A stretch of DNA of 64,000 nucleotides from Aquitalea aquatica (GCF_013911085.1 NZ_JACERN010000030.1:1-64000), one strand, 5' to 3'. Shown: positions 1-8,880, counted from the first letter of the stretch. Translations and numbers: made by a program. The notes: a model not told the origin generated them from the letters alone.

Positions 1-722
1 ATGGGGAACAGCGTCACGCCATCAGTGTGCAGCTGCTCGCCCAGGAATTTCATCAAGGGCATGCCCCAGGCACCCACGGCACCACCCAGTTGTACCGGCG
101 CGGCATCACCCGGCTGCTGGATGGCCACCCCCAGCAGGTAGCGCAGGAATACGCCCTCTTCTTTCAGGGTAATGGCCGCACCGTCCAGCGCTTCGCCGGC
201 AAGGGGGGCCGCTGCATCCAGTTCACGGGTCAGGCGATACAGCTTGGCCGCATCCATAGCCACCACACTGTCCGGATGCAAGAGCTGGCCGAACACGCGG
301 GCCTCGCCATCCGAACTCAACACCCCGTGCTGGCGCAGCAAGGCATTCAGGCCATCTTCATCAGCAATCTGCGCCGGCAGCGTCGCCTGATTCTTGCTGC
401 CTGCCACCAGCACCAGCGGCAAGGCAAACAGGTGAGCACGGCGGCCATCCGGCTGCTCCACCGCCGCACGCAACGCATCCCAGACAATCTTATAAGTGTC
501 TTGCGACGGCACCATCGCCAATGCGACCGAAATCGAGAGCAATTCGCCACGCTGCAGCATTTGCGCCATGGCATCACGAATGGCGACAAACCACAGCTCG
601 CGGTCGGCATCGCTGGTGGCATTTTGTACCGACAAGGCGTTGTGGATCAGCATATTGGTCAGCGACACCGGCGGGTGGTACTGGCGCGGGTCCGGAAGAG
701 TGAGAAGCGGCTGCGACATCAT
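1..722 (-). CDS. Unrecognised protein, C-terminus beyond left edge
   Basis: An open frame of about 240 codons runs on the minus strand from the ATG at 720-722 and leaves the window before a stop. The protein begins MMSQPLLTLPDPRQYHPP and has no signal peptide, membrane segment or familiar motif; it is a soluble-looking mix of helices with a Pro-rich start. An AGGA sequence lies 4 to 7 bases upstream of the two tandem ATG codons, so either may start translation. I do not recognise the family. Codon use resembles the neighbouring housekeeping genes, which argues for a real, vertically inherited gene. Its upstream region is the roughly 750-base gap that holds the small-RNA candidate on the opposite strand. 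Confidence 0.7.
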   Translation of the reverse strand, partial: MMSQPLLTLPDPRQYHPPVSLTNMLIHNALSVQNATSDADRELWFVAIRDAMAQMLQRGELLSISVALAMVPSQDTYKIVWDALRAAVEQPDGRRAHLFALPLVLVAGSKNQATLPAQIADEDGLNALLRQHGVLSSDGEARVFGQLLHPDSVVAMDAAKLYRLTRELDAAAPLAGEALDGAAITLKEEGVFLRYLLGVAIQQPGDAAPVQLGGAVGAWGMPLMKFLGEQLHTDGVTLFP

Positions 723-873
723 GTCATCCTGCTGAAATCGGGAAAGGGCATATTGTCGCACAATCAGCCGCGCCCGGCTCACCAAGCAAGCGCTTGACTT
801 TCGATTTCAAACATAAGCATGTGCTAATTAGCGACAGAAACGGATATTTTTAAGCTTTTCGAAAATACTAATG

Positions 874-902
874 TTGACACCCGAGCGCGACATCCGGATA
901 AT
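874..902 (+). promoter_or_regulatory. Sigma-70 type promoter of the sRNA candidate
   Basis: A perfect -35 (TTGACA, 874-879) and a near-perfect -10 (GATAAT, 897-902) are separated by exactly 17 bases. No coding gene follows on this strand before the terminator at 970-1000, so the promoter should drive only a transcript of about 90 nt starting near 908-910. Confidence 0.75.
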
Positions 903-907
903 CCGTA

Positions 908-1000
908 CTCGTTGAGATGCAGCAATTGCTTCTTGATAGTTTCTCCTCTATTTCTCCTTTGTAGACTTGGCGCGGGCCTCACGGCACCGCGCATTTTTTT
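908..1000 (+). ncRNA. Candidate small regulatory RNA with anti-SD motifs
   Basis: The transcript predicted between the consensus promoter (874-902) and an intrinsic terminator (970-1000) is about 92 nt. The 5' part contains the self-complementary AGCAATTGCT (921-930), able to form a small hairpin. The middle is a pyrimidine-rich, probably single-stranded stretch (about 938-960) carrying two copies of UUUCUCCU, complementary to Shine-Dalgarno sequences of the AAAGGAGA type. The 3' end is a GC-rich hairpin with seven U, the usual shape of an Hfq-dependent sRNA. Neisseria has sibling sRNAs acting through comparable anti-SD elements (NmsR/NgncR_162-163); kinship with those is only a suggestion. 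A 60-codon frame on the opposite strand has no support. Confidence 0.65.
970..1000 (+). terminator. Intrinsic terminator of the sRNA candidate
   Basis: GCGCGG (about 971-975 with flank) pairs with CCGCGC (987-992), extended inward by GCC/GGC around a TCAC loop with one bulged A, then seven T at 994-1000. It cannot serve any plus-strand coding gene because none lies to its left. Confidence 0.8.
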
Positions 1001-1252
1001 GTCCATTCGCCAGGCAAGCCCAAAGAAAATCCATATAAGACAATGTTATTAAAGATTTTTTACACGGGCGGCAGTATTCTCCCTCTGGCCAAGAATCACG
1101 CTGACCACCATGACGGCCCTGTCATCTGCCACTCTGCGCATACTTGCAGCCACTGCGGCGGCAGGACATTGGAATGTACATTGGCATGTTCGAATTTGCG
1201 CAATCTTGTGCAGCAAATGAAACATATACTGTATACAAGTTCAAATTGTGAC

Positions 1253-1329
1253 AAAAAAGAAAAACCGAACATGCGGAAATGTTCGGTCTTGCTGAGCTAG
1301 CAAGGCAAAACAGCGGGAATTGCGCTGTT
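1253..1329 (-). terminator. Three tandem hairpins ending in a terminator
   Basis: Read on the minus strand, three perfect stem-loops follow each other: 7 bp with 7-nt loop (1309-1329), 6 bp with 5-nt loop (1288-1304), and 9 bp with 6-nt loop (1264-1287). The last is followed by a T-rich tract (1253-1263) and should terminate transcription from the glutathione transferase gene. The 140 bases between that gene's stop and the first hairpin hold no supported frame. Confidence 0.7.
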
Positions 1330-1469
1330 GATCGGGGAATCCAGTCTGGGGACCAAACCGGAAATGATGTGACAGCGCCAGGGAAATTAAGTTCTGACTT
1401 GTAGAAAATTCCACAGCGCACATGATCAGCACTGTGGCAAGCAGTACACCGCTTAGCGGCTGCCCGACA

Positions 1470-2108
1470 TCAGGCCAGCGCCGGGCGCGGTAGCTGCAGC
1501 CACTGCTGCACTGATGGTCGCTGCCATTGCCGGGCCGCATAGTCTGCCAGCCGCGCAGGCAGTTCATCGCCATTCAGCCGCAGGCGGTTGAGCATCAGCG
1601 CCAGATCGACATCGGCAATGCTCCACTCTGCAAACAGATGATCCCGCCCCGGTAACAGCAACTGTTCGGCAACGCGCAGCAGCTTGTGGGCGGCGCGCTG
1701 GCCGCTATCCGACAGGGGCTGTGTCACTGGCCGATAAAACACCACCAGCGTGTCGCGCTCCTGCCTGAGTGCCAGCAAATCGCTACGCAGCCAGGCCTGG
1801 ATTTGCCGCGCCCGCGCCTTGTCCTGGGCCGATTGCGGGTACAAAGCCGGGCCGGGAAACAGCTCGTCGAGATATTCGGTAATGGCCGAAGACTCACTGA
1901 GCACGAAATCACCATGCTGCAAGGCGGGAACCCGCGCGGTCAGCGAGCTGAAGGCATAGGCCGGCGCATGATTGGCCCCGGCATCCAGATCCAGCGTCGA
2001 CAGGGTAAAGGGCAGCTGCTTTTCCTGCAGCGCCACATACACCGACATGGCATACGGGCTGCAGTACTGGGCATCAACGGTCAGGTGTAGTGAAGCGGTA
2101 TTGTTCAT
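1470..2108 (-). CDS. yfcF: Glutathione S-transferase, YfcF type
   Basis: The protein (212 aa) matches E. coli YfcF along its length: an N-terminal thioredoxin-fold domain with the SPYAMSVYVALQEKQLPF stretch, the LSESSAITEYL glutathione-binding segment near residue 65, then an all-helical domain containing RARQIQAWLRSDL. YfcF is a cytoplasmic GST with glutathione-dependent peroxidase activity in E. coli, linked to oxidative stress. I chose the ATG at 2106-2108 because GGAGG stands 9 bases upstream; a TTG two codons earlier sits too close to it. The gene follows a SnoaL-like gene on the same strand with only 24 bases between them, so they are probably co-transcribed, ending at the hairpins near 1260. 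Confidence 0.85.
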   Translation of the reverse strand: MNNTASLHLTVDAQYCSPYAMSVYVALQEKQLPFTLSTLDLDAGANHAPAYAFSSLTARVPALQHGDFVLSESSAITEYLDELFPGPALYPQSAQDKARARQIQAWLRSDLLALRQERDTLVVFYRPVTQPLSDSGQRAAHKLLRVAEQLLLPGRDHLFAEWSIADVDLALMLNRLRLNGDELPARLADYAARQWQRPSVQQWLQLPRPALA

Positions 2109-2132
2109 TGCCAAGTTCCTCCGCTGGTGACA

Positions 2133-2519
2133 TCAATCCACACAAGCCTGGTCTAGTTGCACAGGACCGGAGACAAAGCTTGCGCTGCTTATCTTCCCTT
2201 CTTCCACGGTATACAGGCACAGCAGCTCGATCTGGCCCGGGCCTTCGGCAAAATTGCGCCTGACCATTTCGTGGTCAATCACCACCTGCCCCAGTACCTG
2301 ACGCCGTAACAGCCGGGCATGCAGATCGGGCTCGGCGAAGCGGGCGATGGCCCGCTGGCGAATCTCGGCATGACCACGCGCCAGCAAGGTGGCAGGGTGC
2401 TGGTACTGGCAGGCATCTGCCGCATAGGTAGCCAGCCAGGCGTCCAGATCATGGGCGTTATAGGCGTCCAGCTGTTGCTGGACCACCTCTTCAAGGGACA
2501 AATGCAGGGTCTCTGCCAT
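2133..2519 (-). CDS. SnoaL-like (NTF2 fold) protein
   Basis: A 128-residue protein starting MAETLHLSLEEVVQQQLDAYNAHDLDAWLATYAAD. The pattern of an N-terminal helix, Q.DAYNA.D...W...Y..D, then RG...I..R and a C-terminal sheet ending in FV.G is typical of SnoaL-like or DUF4440 NTF2-fold proteins, which include small isomerases and many proteins of unknown function. The start was placed at 2517-2519, preceded by GGAG 10 bases upstream; a longer reading frame would run back through the ilvD terminator. It lies between ilvD, from which it is separated by that terminator, and the GST gene, with which it probably forms a two-gene unit. Its substrate is not evident. Confidence 0.7.
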   Translation of the reverse strand: MAETLHLSLEEVVQQQLDAYNAHDLDAWLATYAADACQYQHPATLLARGHAEIRQRAIARFAEPDLHARLLRRQVLGQVVIDHEMVRRNFAEGPGQIELLCLYTVEEGKISSASFVSGPVQLDQACVD

Positions 2520-2548
2520 ACTGGGTATTCTCCGGTGAGCACTAAGCG

Positions 2549-2575
2549 AAAAAAACGGCAGCCACAGCTGCCGTT
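2549..2575 (-). terminator. Terminator after ilvD
   Basis: AACGGCAGC and GCTGCCGTT enclose a 4-nt loop (2554-2575) and run into seven T on the minus strand (2549-2555). It lies 26 bases after the ilvD stop codon and upstream of the SnoaL-like gene. Confidence 0.85.
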
Positions 2576-2600
2576 CTTGCACATTCAGCGGGCAGTCCGC

Positions 2601-4454
2601 TTATTTTTCCACCTGGGTCACATCACGCACCGCACCGGTATCGGCGCTGGTGGTCATGGCAGCGTAGGCACGCAGGGCGGCGCTGACCGGACGCTGGCGG
2701 CCCAGCGGTTTCCAGGCATCACGACCACGGGCGTCCATGGCGGCACGGCGTGCTGCCAATGCCTCGTCGCTGATCGACAGGCTGATGCCACGATTGGGGA
2801 TGTCGATCTCGATGGTATCGCCCTCTTCCACCAGACCAATCGCACCGCCTTCGGCTGCTTCCGGCGACACATGGCCGATGGACAGGCCGGAAGTGCCACC
2901 GGAGAAGCGACCATCGGTCAGCAGTGCGCAGGCCTTGCCCAGGCCCTTGGACTTGAGATAGCTGGTGGGATAGAGCATTTCCTGCATGCCCGGCCCGCCC
3001 TTGGGGCCTTCGTAGCGGATGACCACCACATCGCCGGCCACGATCTGGTCATCCAGAATGGCGGCGACTGCGTCGTCCTGACTTTCGAAAATACGGGCAC
3101 GGCCGGTGAACTTGAGGATGGAATCATCCACCCCGGCGGTTTTCACGATACAGCCACGCTCGGCGATATTGCCGTAGAGCACGGCCAGGCCGCCATCCTG
3201 CGAGTAGGCATTGGCCTTGTCGCGGATGCAACCACCGGCACGGTCGTCATCCACGCCGGGGTAGCGCATGGATTGCGAGAAGGCAATGGTGGTGGGTACG
3301 CCACCCGGAGCCGCACGGTAGAAGCGGCGGGCTTCGCTGTCTTCGCCGTGGCGCATGATGTCCCAAGCTTCCAGTCCCTCGGCCAGCGTCTTGCTGTGGA
3401 TGGTGGGGACATCGCGGTGGATCAGGCCGGCGCGGTCCAGCTCGGACAGAATGGCCACCACGCCACCAGCGCGGTGCACGTCTTCCATATGATATTTCTG
3501 CGTAGCCGGGGCCACCTTGGACAGGCAGGGTACCGAGCGCGAGATGCGGTCGATGTCGGCCATCTTGAAATCGACACCGGCTTCGCTGGCGGCAGCCAGC
3601 AGGTGCAGCACGGTATTGGTGGAACCGCCCATGGCCACGTCCAGGCTCATGGCGTTTTCAAAAGCCTGCTTGGTGCCGATGGCACGCGGCAGCACGCTGG
3701 CGTCGTCCTGCTCGTAATAACGCTTGGTGATATCGACGATCAGGCGGCCGGCACGCAGGAACAGCTCCTTGCGGTCGGCATGGGTAGCCACCAGGCTGCC
3801 GTTACCCTGCAGCGACAGGCCCAGTGCCTCGGTCAGACAGTTCATCGAGTTGGCGGTGAACATGCCGGAGCAGGAACCGCAAGTCGGGCAGGCGGAACGT
3901 TCCACCCGTTCCACGTCTTCATTGGAAATGGCGCTGTTGGCCGCTTCCACCATGGCGTCCACCAGGTCGAGCTTGCGGATGTCGTTGCCCCACTGCACCT
4001 TGCCGGCTTCCATCGGGCCACCGGAAACGAAGATTACCGGGATGTTCAGGCGCATGGCGGCCATCAGCATGCCGGGGGTGATCTTGTCGCAGTTGGAGAT
4101 GCACACCAGTGCGTCGGCACAGTGGGCATTCACCATGTATTCCACGCTGTCGGCGATCAGGTCGCGGCTGGGCAGGCTGTACAGCATGCCGCCGTGGCCC
4201 ATGGCGATGCCGTCGTCGATGGCGATGGTGTTGAATTCCTTGGCCACCCCGCCGGCGCGTTCGATTTCACGTGCCACCAGCTGGCCCATATTGTGCAGGT
4301 GGACATGACCGGGCACGAACTGGGTGAAACTGTTGGCAATGGCGATGATGGGCTTGCCAAAATCCTCGTCTTTCATGCCGGTGGCGCGCCACAGGGCGCG
4401 GGCACCCGCCATGTTGCGACCGGCGGTAGAGGTTTTGGAACGGTATTGGGGCAT
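2601..4454 (-). CDS. ilvD: Dihydroxy-acid dehydratase
   Basis: IlvD dehydrates 2,3-dihydroxy-isovalerate and -methylvalerate to the 2-keto acids, the third common step of branched-chain amino acid synthesis, in the cytoplasm with an iron-sulfur cluster and Mg2+. The product has 617 residues, the usual length. Cluster cysteines are visible in VCISNCDK (about 118-122) and CGSCSGMFT (about 192-195), and the C-terminal [10 protein letters not shown] motif is intact. The ATG at 4452-4454 is preceded by AAGGAA at the right distance; an in-frame extension of 40 codons has no recognisable sequence and was dropped. The gene is divergent from lgt, with about 200 bases between them. Confidence 0.97.
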   Translation of the reverse strand: MPQYRSKTSTAGRNMAGARALWRATGMKDEDFGKPIIAIANSFTQFVPGHVHLHNMGQLVAREIERAGGVAKEFNTIAIDDGIAMGHGGMLYSLPSRDLIADSVEYMVNAHCADALVCISNCDKITPGMLMAAMRLNIPVIFVSGGPMEAGKVQWGNDIRKLDLVDAMVEAANSAISNEDVERVERSACPTCGSCSGMFTANSMNCLTEALGLSLQGNGSLVATHADRKELFLRAGRLIVDITKRYYEQDDASVLPRAIGTKQAFENAMSLDVAMGGSTNTVLHLLAAASEAGVDFKMADIDRISRSVPCLSKVAPATQKYHMEDVHRAGGVVAILSELDRAGLIHRDVPTIHSKTLAEGLEAWDIMRHGEDSEARRFYRAAPGGVPTTIAFSQSMRYPGVDDDRAGGCIRDKANAYSQDGGLAVLYGNIAERGCIVKTAGVDDSILKFTGRARIFESQDDAVAAILDDQIVAGDVVVIRYEGPKGGPGMQEMLYPTSYLKSKGLGKACALLTDGRFSGGTSGLSIGHVSPEAAEGGAIGLVEEGDTIEIDIPNRGISLSISDEALAARRAAMDARGRDAWKPLGRQRPVSAALRAYAAMTTSADTGAVRDVTQVEK

Positions 4455-4653
4455 GTCTTGTTTCCTTGATGATTCAGATGCTTGCAGAGCACATTGCCGC
4501 TGACCACGCCTGTGTTGCAGGCAGGTCTGCCCTTTCCGGGGTGCCGCAGGATCGGGCTGGCCACATTCTGTCACGGTAATGACAGGACGCGGCGGAACGC
4601 ATTCCGTATAATTTCGTCCATATTCTTTTACCGCAAACGCACCGACCTGACAA

Positions 4654-5505
4654 ATGATCGTTCATCCGCAGTTTGACCCCGTCGCCATCCACCTGGGCCC
4701 GCTGGCCATTCACTGGTATGGCCTGATGTACCTGCTGGGCTTTGGCCTGTTCCTGCTGCTGGGCAATTACCGCATCCGCCAGGGCCATGCTTTTCTTACT
4801 TCCAAGCTGCTGGACGACCTGCTGATGTATGGCGTGCTGGGGGTGGTGATTGGCGGCCGGCTGGGTGAGGTGCTGTTTTACGAGCCGGGTTATTACTTCA
4901 GCCATCCGGCAGAGATCTTCATGGTGTGGAAGGGTGGCATGTCCTTCCATGGCGGTTTCCTGGGGGTGCTGGTGGGCATGGCCTTGTTTGCCCGCAAGCA
5001 ACAACGCAGCTTCTGGGAGCTGACCGACTTCATCGCCCCACTGGTACCGCTAGGCCTGGCGGCCGGGCGTATCGGCAACTTCATCAATGGCGAGCTGTGG
5101 GGACGGGTAGCCAGCCCCGAGCTGCCGTGGGCCATGCTGTTTCCCCAGGCGCGGGCCAATGACCTAGCCGAGGGCCAGACCTCGTCCGACCTGCTGAACA
5201 TGCTGATGCAGTATGGCGCGCTGCCGCGTCATCCTTCGCAGCTGTATGAATTTTTGCTGGAAGGCATCGCCCTGTTTGCCGTGCTGTGGATCTATAGCAG
5301 CAAGCCGCGCGCCCGTGGCCAGGTATCGGCGGTGTTCCTGATCGGTTACGGTCTGGCGCGTTTTGTCAGCGAGTTCTTCCGCAATCCGGATGCCGGTATT
5401 TTCGGCCACTCCTACACCATCAGCATGGGCCAATGGCTAAGCCTGCCGATGATCATCATCGGGGTGCTGCTACTGCTATTCTTCGGCAAACGCCAGCCAC
5501 GCTAG
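4654..5505 (+). CDS. lgt: Prolipoprotein diacylglyceryl transferase
   Basis: Lgt moves a diacylglyceryl group from phosphatidylglycerol to the lipobox cysteine of prolipoproteins at the inner membrane. The 283-residue protein has about seven hydrophobic segments and the family signatures: the [11 protein letters not shown] segment (20-30), SFHGG near 98-101, and [14 protein letters not shown] at 138-151, which holds the catalytic and substrate-binding arginine/asparagine residues. No strong Shine-Dalgarno sequence precedes the ATG, but the start matches the known N-terminus of the family. The gene appears to be monocistronic, followed by the terminator at 5556. Confidence 0.97.
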   Translation: MIVHPQFDPVAIHLGPLAIHWYGLMYLLGFGLFLLLGNYRIRQGHAFLTSKLLDDLLMYGVLGVVIGGRLGEVLFYEPGYYFSHPAEIFMVWKGGMSFHGGFLGVLVGMALFARKQQRSFWELTDFIAPLVPLGLAAGRIGNFINGELWGRVASPELPWAMLFPQARANDLAEGQTSSDLLNMLMQYGALPRHPSQLYEFLLEGIALFAVLWIYSSKPRARGQVSAVFLIGYGLARFVSEFFRNPDAGIFGHSYTISMGQWLSLPMIIIGVLLLLFFGKRQPR

Positions 5506-5555
5506 GTTATAATTGCCGCTGGCAGCTTTTCGTCTGCCACCATCGCTTTATCCAG

Positions 5556-5583
5556 AAAGCCAGTCATCGACTGGCTTTTATTT
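5556..5583 (+). terminator. Terminator after lgt
   Basis: A 10-bp perfect stem (AAAGCCAGTC, 5556-5565, with GACTGGCTTT, 5569-5578) with a 3-nt loop precedes TTTTATTT. A second hairpin (TGGCAG/CTGCCA, about 5519-5538) and a TATAAT at 5508-5513 lie just upstream, so a very short independent transcript from about 5520 is possible. Confidence 0.8.
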
Positions 5584-5623
5584 GTCCTGCGGCCTTTCGC
5601 CCGCACCGCTAAGGAAATCTGGC

Positions 5624-6472
5624 ATGAAAACCCTCAAGCTCACCCTGGCCACGGCCTTGCTGGCAGTCTCCGCTCTGGCCTCGGCCGAAGAAGCCGTGTT
5701 GAAAGTATCGGCCATTCCCGACGAGGCTCCTACCGAGTTGCAACGCAAGTTTGCGCCGCTGGGCCAGTATCTGGAAAAGGAGCTGGGGATGAAGGTGCAG
5801 TTCGTGCCGGTGACCGACTACGCCGCGGTGGTGACTGCGCTTAACAGCGACAAGATCGACATGGCCTGGCTGGGTGGCTTTACCTTTGTGCAGGCCAGCC
5901 TGCATGGCAAGGTGGTGCCGCTGGTACAGCGCGAGGAAGACAGCAAGTTCACCGCCAAATTCATCGTCAATACCGCTGTGGGGGCCAAATCGCTGCAAGA
6001 CCTCAAGGGCAAGAGCTTTGCCTTTGGCTCGGCCTCCTCCACTTCCGGTCACCTGATGCCGCGTTACTTCCTGCAGAAGGAAGGCATCAAGCCGGAAACC
6101 TTCTTCAAGAACGTCGCCTACTCCGGCGCACATGACGCCACCGTGGCCTGGGTCGCCTCCGGCAAAGTGGATGCCGGTGCGCTCAATGCCTCGGTATGGG
6201 AAAAGCTGGTGCAAAGCGGCAAGGTGGATGGCAGCAAGGTGAAACTGCTGGCCACCACGCCGCCCTTCTATGATTACAACTGGACGGTGCGTGGCAATCT
6301 GGACAAGAAGCTGCAGGCCAGAATCAGCGCGGCTTTCCTCAAGCTGGACCCGAAAAATCCGCAAGACAAAGCCATTCTCGATCTGCAGCGTGCCAGCCGC
6401 TTCATTCCCACCAAGGCGGACAACTACAAGGGTATCGAGGCTGCGGCAGAAGCGGCAGGCCTGCTCAAGTGA
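5624..6472 (+). CDS. PhnD-like ABC transporter binding protein
   Basis: This is the periplasmic solute-binding protein (282 aa) of an ABC importer. It has a clear Sec signal peptide (MKTLKLTLATALLAVSALASA, cleavage near residue 21) and the features of the phosphonate/phosphite-binding PhnD superfamily, including LGQYLEKELGMKV, the VVTALNSDKIDMAWLGG stretch and SSTSGHLMPRYFL. PhnD relatives bind phosphonates or phosphite; a subset in proteobacteria is annotated as putative selenate transporters, so the ligand is uncertain. The ATG at 5624 has AAGGAAAT upstream. Its stop overlaps the GTG start of the ATPase gene, giving a tight three-gene operon. Confidence 0.85.
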   Translation: MKTLKLTLATALLAVSALASAEEAVLKVSAIPDEAPTELQRKFAPLGQYLEKELGMKVQFVPVTDYAAVVTALNSDKIDMAWLGGFTFVQASLHGKVVPLVQREEDSKFTAKFIVNTAVGAKSLQDLKGKSFAFGSASSTSGHLMPRYFLQKEGIKPETFFKNVAYSGAHDATVAWVASGKVDAGALNASVWEKLVQSGKVDGSKVKLLATTPPFYDYNWTVRGNLDKKLQARISAAFLKLDPKNPQDKAILDLQRASRFIPTKADNYKGIEAAAEAAGLLK

Positions 6473-7266
6473 GCCTGCGGTTTGACAGCGTCAGCCTGCA
6501 ACTGGGCGGAACAGACATCCTGCGCGATATCAGTCTGAGTCTGGCCCAGGGGGAGCAGGCGGCGCTGATCGGCCCGTCTGGTGCCGGCAAGACCTCGCTG
6601 TTATTGCTGGCCGCCACGCGCTACTGCCCCAGCCACGGCAGCCTCAACCTGCTGGGCGACAATCCCTGGCACTTGTCGCCGCGCTGGCTGGCCGGTTTGC
6701 GTAGCCGCATCGGCATGATCTACCAAGCAGCACCGCTGCCGGCCCGCCAGCGGGTAGTGCATGCGGTGGCAGCCGGACGACTGGGCCAGATGTCCGGCTG
6801 GAGCGCACTGCGCCAACTGCTGTGGCCTGATGATACCGCCGCCATCCTGGACAGCCTGCAGCGGGTGGCGCTGGCCGACAAGCTGTGGCAACGCTGCGAT
6901 CAGCTGTCCGGCGGGCAGCGCCAGCGCGTCGGCATTGCCCGGGTACTGCACCAGCGTCCCGCGCTGATGCTGGCGGACGAACCGGTGGCAGCGCTCGACC
7001 CGCGGCTGGCCGATGACACCATCCGCCTGCTGTGCGAAGAAGCCAGCACCCACCAGTCCACCCTGCTGGTCAGCCTGCACTCGGTGGAACTGGCGCTGGC
7101 TTATTTCCCGCGCATCATCGGGGTGCGCGATGGGCAGATCATGTTCGACCTGCCACGCGAGCAGGTGCATCCGGGCGTGGTCAGTGCCCTGTATGCCGGT
7201 GAAAGGCTGCGCGAGCCGGCTGAGCCGCCCGCCCCAGCAGCCAGCCGCCAGGACCTGCGATGCTGA
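6469..7266 (+). CDS. ABC transporter ATPase, PhnC-like
   Basis: The 265-residue nucleotide-binding subunit that powers the importer encoded around it. Walker A is GPSGAGKT (about 35-42), the signature is LSGGQRQRVGIARVL (about 144-158), and Walker B is LMLADEP. Translation starts at a GTG whose last two bases are part of the TGA stop of the binding-protein gene (4-base overlap), and the gene overlaps the permease start by 7 bases, so the three genes are translationally coupled. There are no C-P lyase genes nearby, so this looks like a stand-alone oxyanion or phosphonate uptake system rather than part of a phn catabolic cluster. Confidence 0.88.
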   Translation: MSLRFDSVSLQLGGTDILRDISLSLAQGEQAALIGPSGAGKTSLLLLAATRYCPSHGSLNLLGDNPWHLSPRWLAGLRSRIGMIYQAAPLPARQRVVHAVAAGRLGQMSGWSALRQLLWPDDTAAILDSLQRVALADKLWQRCDQLSGGQRQRVGIARVLHQRPALMLADEPVAALDPRLADDTIRLLCEEASTHQSTLLVSLHSVELALAYFPRIIGVRDGQIMFDLPREQVHPGVVSALYAGERLREPAEPPAPAASRQDLRC

Positions 7267-8828
7267 GCAGCCATCCGCGCGATCCGGCGCGCTGGCCGCG
7301 CCTGCTTACCCTGCTGCTGTGTCTGGCCTTGCTGGCCCCCAGCTTCAGCCTGACCCAGTTCAACCCGGCTACCCTGGCCAACCCTGATAGCTGGCGCACC
7401 ATGGCCGGCTTTGTCGCAGGGTTCTTCCCCATGGCGCTGCAGGCGGATTTCCTGCGCGATGTGGCACGCGAAACCCTGACCACCCTGGCCAGCGCCACCG
7501 CCGGCATCGCCCTGGCCATGCTGCTGGGTGCGCCGCTGGCCTTTGCCACCAGCCATGCCTTGCAGCGCCATGTGCTGGGCGGTGAGCGCCCTGCCCGCCT
7601 GGCCGGCTGGCTGGCCTCGCTGCTGCGCGGGCTGATGGTGATCTTGCGCGGCATTCCGGAAATCGTCTGGGCGCTGCTGTTGGTGCGGGCGGTCGGCCTG
7701 GGCAGCCTGCCTGCCGTGCTGGCCATCGGCCTCGCGTATGGCGGCATGCTGGCCAAGGTATATGCCGAGATTCTGGAATCACAAACACCTGGGCTGGCTT
7801 CTGCCCTGTATCTGCAAGGTGCCAGCCGCTGGCAGTGCCTGCTGTACGGCCTGTGGCCACAAGCCCTGCCCGAGCTGCTGAGCTATAGCGTGTATCGCTG
7901 GGAGTGCGCCATCCGCGCCTCGGCGGTGATGGGGTTTGTTGGCGCCGGTGGCGTGGGCCAGTTGCTGGACACCAGCCTGAAAATGCTCAATGGCGGTGAA
8001 GTCAGCACCCTGTTGCTGGTTTTCCTGCTGCTGGTCAGCCTGAGCGAAGGCATCAGCCTGTTGTCGCGCCGTGCCCTGGCCAGCGTGGCCGCTACCCGCA
8101 TGCTGCCGGCACTGGGCCTGCTGGCCGTGGCGGCCAGCGTGCTGTGGCTATGGCCGGGCTGGCGTGATAGTGGTTTCGACACCAGCGCCATCGTGCGCTT
8201 TGCCCGGGACTTCTTCCCTCCGGCCAGCGACATGCTGACGGAAATTGGCCACGGCATTGTAGAAACCCTGGCCATGTCGGGGCTGGGCAGCGTGCTGGCT
8301 TTTATGGCTGGCGCGGTGCTGGCCATGCCGGCCGCCGGCCGCTTTGGCACTGCCGCAAAGTGGCTGAGCCGGCTTTTGCTGAATGTGCTGCGTGGCGTGC
8401 CTGACCTGCTGTGGGCATCCATTGCCGTACTGGCAGTCGGCCTTGGCCCGGCGGCCGGGGTGCTGGCGCTGGCACTGCACACCACCGGCGTACTGGGGCG
8501 GCTGTTTGCCGAAACACTGGAAAACGCCGACCCGGAACCTGAGCTGGCCTTGCAACAGGCCGGGGCCGGCAGACTGCTGGCCTTTGCCTACGGTCAGTTG
8601 CCCACGGTGTTCAGCCAGTGGCTGGCCTACACCCTGTATCGCTGGGAAAACAATATCCGCAGCGCCACCGTACTGGGCATTGTGGGTGCCGGTGGCCTGG
8701 GGCAGCAGCTGTATCTGGCACTGTCGCTGTTCCAGCAGCACCGGGCGGCCAGCCTGATCATCGCCATGCTGCTGCTGTCGTGGGCGGTGGAACAGCTCAG
8801 TCGTTATTGCCGGCAGCGCATGGGCTGA
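7260..8828 (+). CDS. Fused double permease of PhnE-like ABC importer
   Basis: A 522-residue membrane protein made of two homologous permease halves. Each half ends with the same signature: GASRWQCLLYGLWPQALPEL...YRWE..IRASAVMGFVGAGGVGQLL (about 186-235) and GAGRLLAFAYGQLPTVFSQW...YRWENNIRSATVLGIVGAGGLGQQL (about 434-485). The EAA-type loop is the ATPase docking site. Ordinary PhnE proteins have one such domain and dimerise; here both are on one chain. The ATG overlaps the ATPase stop (ATGCTGA). The operon ends at the hairpin at 8854. Confidence 0.88.
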   Translation: MLSSHPRDPARWPRLLTLLLCLALLAPSFSLTQFNPATLANPDSWRTMAGFVAGFFPMALQADFLRDVARETLTTLASATAGIALAMLLGAPLAFATSHALQRHVLGGERPARLAGWLASLLRGLMVILRGIPEIVWALLLVRAVGLGSLPAVLAIGLAYGGMLAKVYAEILESQTPGLASALYLQGASRWQCLLYGLWPQALPELLSYSVYRWECAIRASAVMGFVGAGGVGQLLDTSLKMLNGGEVSTLLLVFLLLVSLSEGISLLSRRALASVAATRMLPALGLLAVAASVLWLWPGWRDSGFDTSAIVRFARDFFPPASDMLTEIGHGIVETLAMSGLGSVLAFMAGAVLAMPAAGRFGTAAKWLSRLLLNVLRGVPDLLWASIAVLAVGLGPAAGVLALALHTTGVLGRLFAETLENADPEPELALQQAGAGRLLAFAYGQLPTVFSQWLAYTLYRWENNIRSATVLGIVGAGGLGQQLYLALSLFQQHRAASLIIAMLLLSWAVEQLSRYCRQRMG

Positions 8829-8853
8829 ATCGTCAGCATGCACAGCGCCTTGC

Positions 8854-8880
8854 AACGGCAGCCTTGGGCTGCCGTTTCTT
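8854..8880 (+). terminator. Terminator of the PhnD-like transporter operon
   Basis: AACGGCAGC (8854-8862) pairs with GCTGCCGTT (8868-8876) over a CTTGG loop, followed by a short T-rich tail. It stands 25 bases after the permease stop. Confidence 0.75.

Noticed and set aside
824-1006. 60-codon frame on the minus strand over the sRNA candidate
   Set aside because: No ribosome site, and the plus-strand promoter and terminator explain the region better.
1215-1245. TATACTGTATAC palindrome considered as a LexA box
   Set aside because: The CTGT-N8-ACAG spacing of LexA sites is not met and no damage-response gene adjoins.
2319-4469. 716-codon open frame antisense to ilvD
   Set aside because: His/Gly-rich translation typical of the reverse strand of a high-GC gene; ilvD on the other strand is certain.
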